From Maridesulfovibrio sp. (GTDB lineage: Bacteria > Desulfobacterota > Desulfovibrionia > Desulfovibrionales > Desulfovibrionaceae), in NCBI RefSeq assembly GCF_963667685.1, contig NZ_OY763932.1:248001-312000 (forward strand): a stretch of DNA of 64,000 nt, given 5' to 3'. A program made the position numbers and the translations under genes. Below the pieces are notes generated by a model. That model searched no databases and had not been told where the DNA came from. It was given only the letters and a program-made list of their open reading frames with translations. Shown here in pieces: positions 62,454 through 64,000 of the stretch. Each line of letters starts with the position of its first letter. Within the stretch, counting starts at the first letter, position 1.

Positions 62454-63578
62454 TCATTTCCTGTCATCCGCCAGACCTTCCTTGACCCGCATAATACGCT
62501 CGTACGACTGTCTGATCCTGCGTTCTGTGACTTTACCTTCATGGACCAACTGTTTCAGGGTCGCCACAGCTTTGGTTCCCAGTCCCGGCTCAAAAATCAG
62601 GTTATTACCAAATAACAGAATATCCGCTCCGGCCTTCACTGCCCGGTAAACCCCTTCTTTGAAGCCGTATTCACCGCTGACAGCCTGCATCTGCATGTCG
62701 TCTGTAACAACAAGTCCCTGAAACCCCATACCGCGCCGTAATATACCTTGGATAACCCTACGGGAAAGTGTTGCCGGATACTTGCGGTCCAGCTTCGCAT
62801 TGAAAACATGGGCAGTCATGATCATATCTGCCTTGTTGTCCTGAATAATTTTCTGAAAAGGATACAGCTCGCTGCTGTCCCAAGATTCGGTCACATCGGT
62901 AAATCCAAGATGGGAATCACCGCGGGAACTGCCATGTCCGGGAAAATGTTTCATACAAGAAAGTATCCCTTCTGAGTGAAGACCGTCGATAAAGGCTTCT
63001 GCAAAACGGGCCACGATACGCGGATCATCAGAGAAACTGCGCTGCAAGGCGGCAATTACAGGATTGGACGCGTTGCGGTTTACATCCACTACCGGTGCAA
63101 AATCCATGTTGATCCCTGCTGTTCTCAAAGTCCGCCCGGTAATTTTACCGGCTCGGTAAGCCCTCTGCGGATCTCCGCTATTACCAAGTTCGGCAGCTGA
63201 GAGCGTCTCTTGGAATCCCATTTCCCCGGTTAACCGTTTAATGACGCCCCCTTCCTGATCCACAGCAATAAACAACGGAGTTGCAGCGTAACTCTGCAAG
63301 CCGGAAGTGAGCATGGAAATCTGTGCTGGACCTTCGATATTACGCACCGTGCTGTTTAACGCGCAGTCCTTGCTGAAAAGTATAACCCCGCCGATATGGG
63401 CTTCACGGATATCTCTTATTACTGGATTGTCCGCATTAAGCTGCAAACCTCTGAACCCGACCATGACCATCTGTCCGATCATGATATCCAGTTCAGAGGG
63501 TCCGTTTGAACTTTTTTTTGCAGCACATCCGGAAAGAAAAATTGCAACCAAAACATATATAACTATTAATTTTCTCAA
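62454..63578 (-). CDS. nagZ: Glycoside hydrolase family 3 lipoprotein, NagZ-like
   Basis: 374 residues with lipobox FLSGC (Cys18), so anchored in the periplasm or outer membrane. NagZ removes N-acetylglucosamine from muropeptides. The loop KHFPGHGSSRGDSHLG carries the His/Asp acid-base pair, and VVTDDMQM carries the nucleophile Asp. Start TTG at 63578 has GGAG eight bases upstream. Enteric NagZ is cytoplasmic; the lipid anchor here points to work on wall fragments outside. Confidence 0.9.
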   Translation of the reverse strand: MRKLIVIYVLVAIFLSGCAAKKSSNGPSELDIMIGQMVMVGFRGLQLNADNPVIRDIREAHIGGVILFSKDCALNSTVRNIEGPAQISMLTSGLQSYAATPLFIAVDQEGGVIKRLTGEMGFQETLSAAELGNSGDPQRAYRAGKITGRTLRTAGINMDFAPVVDVNRNASNPVIAALQRSFSDDPRIVARFAEAFIDGLHSEGILSCMKHFPGHGSSRGDSHLGFTDVTESWDSSELYPFQKIIQDNKADMIMTAHVFNAKLDRKYPATLSRRVIQGILRRGMGFQGLVVTDDMQMQAVSGEYGFKEGVYRAVKAGADILLFGNNLIFEPGLGTKAVATLKQLVHEGKVTERRIRQSYERIMRVKEGLADDRK

Positions 63579-63739
63579 AGAATAAACTCCGATCCTTTTT
63601 TATGCGAAACAAAAAAAACATGGTATAGTTAGCATCCTGCAATTTTGCAAGAGCGGCAAGCATATTGCCACTCGGAATGATTTCCTATACACGGGTTTCT
63701 CCACTTGCTTTTAATAAATTGCAAACAGAAGGAAAATAT

Positions 63740-64000
63740 ATGTCCCAGACCGCATTGCAAAAAGTATTAGACCATGCCCGTGACGGGCTTGAAGTCCGCG
63801 AATCTTTTTTCGAACAATATTCCCAGCTGGTAGTAGACGTTTCCAGGGCTCTGGCCGTACGACTCGCCCTCGGTTCCAAAATCCTTTTCTGCGGAAACGG
63901 AGGAAGCGCAGCAGACTGTCAGCATCTGGCAGCGGAACTGGTCAACAGATTCAAACTTGAACGCCCTCCCCTCCCCGGCATAGCCCTGACCACAGATTCG
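63740..64000 (+). CDS. gmhA: Sedoheptulose-7-phosphate isomerase GmhA (5' part)
   Basis: Begins with ATG 63740 after AGGA and runs off the right edge. The first 87 residues contain the SIS-domain start with [18 protein letters not shown], diagnostic for GmhA, which makes the heptose precursor of lipopolysaccharide core. Confidence 0.92.
   Translation, partial: MSQTALQKVLDHARDGLEVRESFFEQYSQLVVDVSRALAVRLALGSKILFCGNGGSAADCQHLAAELVNRFKLERPPLPGIALTTDS

Noticed and set aside
1-64000. CRISPR arrays, prophage, insertion sequences, integrons and rRNA
   Set aside because: No spaced direct repeats, transposase, integrase or capsid genes were found when reading both strands.

Overview
The window (about 46% GC by eye) looks like a chromosomal segment of a Desulfovibrionaceae sulfate reducer, closest in style to marine Maridesulfovibrio/Desulfovibrio. 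The reasons are a SulP anion transporter, CysQ, a very large FAD plus Fe-S lactate/glycolate-type dehydrogenase, HypF for hydrogenase maturation, a TauE/SafE exporter, two orphan LivK-type binding proteins and a very high density of two-component proteins. I see no prophage, insertion sequence, CRISPR array or rRNA. There is one tRNA (Trp).

Layout. 0-5.3 kb: response regulator-phosphatase, a ThiF-like E1, cysQ, a small lipoprotein and a ModF-like twin ATPase. 5.5-12.9 kb: TauE/SafE exporter, Lys-rich membrane protein, DUF362 protein, hypF and an ATPase. 13.1-20.3 kb: a tight seven-gene minus-strand operon (TetR, SulP, cytidylate-kinase-like/receiver fusion, sensor kinase, receiver, degenerate kinase, receiver) with a clear promoter and TetR-type operators. 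20.6-27.6 kb: class-V aminotransferase divergent from the FAD/Fe-S dehydrogenase, then ruvX-mltG behind a 48-bp perfect palindrome. 27.7-39.9 kb: two solute-sensing cassettes facing outward from a common centre. One is PilZ protein, binding protein, kinase, receiver-STAS; the other is receiver, HD-GYP, binding protein, hybrid kinase, SLOG protein, with an HPt protein convergent. 40.1-41.8 kb: ArsR with a metal permease. 42-47.5 kb: trpS, M50 protease and tRNA-Trp on one strand, a receiver, then a sulfur-carrier-like protein, TtuA-type tRNA thiolase and glycosyltransferase. 47.5-56 kb: pabA-pabB-pabC, an aminotransferase and an RND efflux pair. 56.2-64 kb: icd, flagellin with a long leader, a PAS kinase, nagZ and the start of gmhA.

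How it works together. Fifteen proteins are signal-transduction components, several with unusual architectures: a kinase with a probable two-CW Cys domain inside its HAMP linker, a receiver fused to a cytidylate-kinase-like domain with an eroded P-loop, and a stand-alone histidine-box protein without an ATP site. The strongest candidates for a poorly described system are the SulP-linked signalling operon and the paired binding-protein/kinase/c-di-GMP cassettes. Housekeeping groups (pab genes, ruvX-mltG, the trpS region) are conventional. Start codons were moved from the longest possible frame where Shine-Dalgarno (SD) spacing or family length argued for it; several genes start with TTG or GTG. 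All function calls come from reading motifs by eye; no database search was run.
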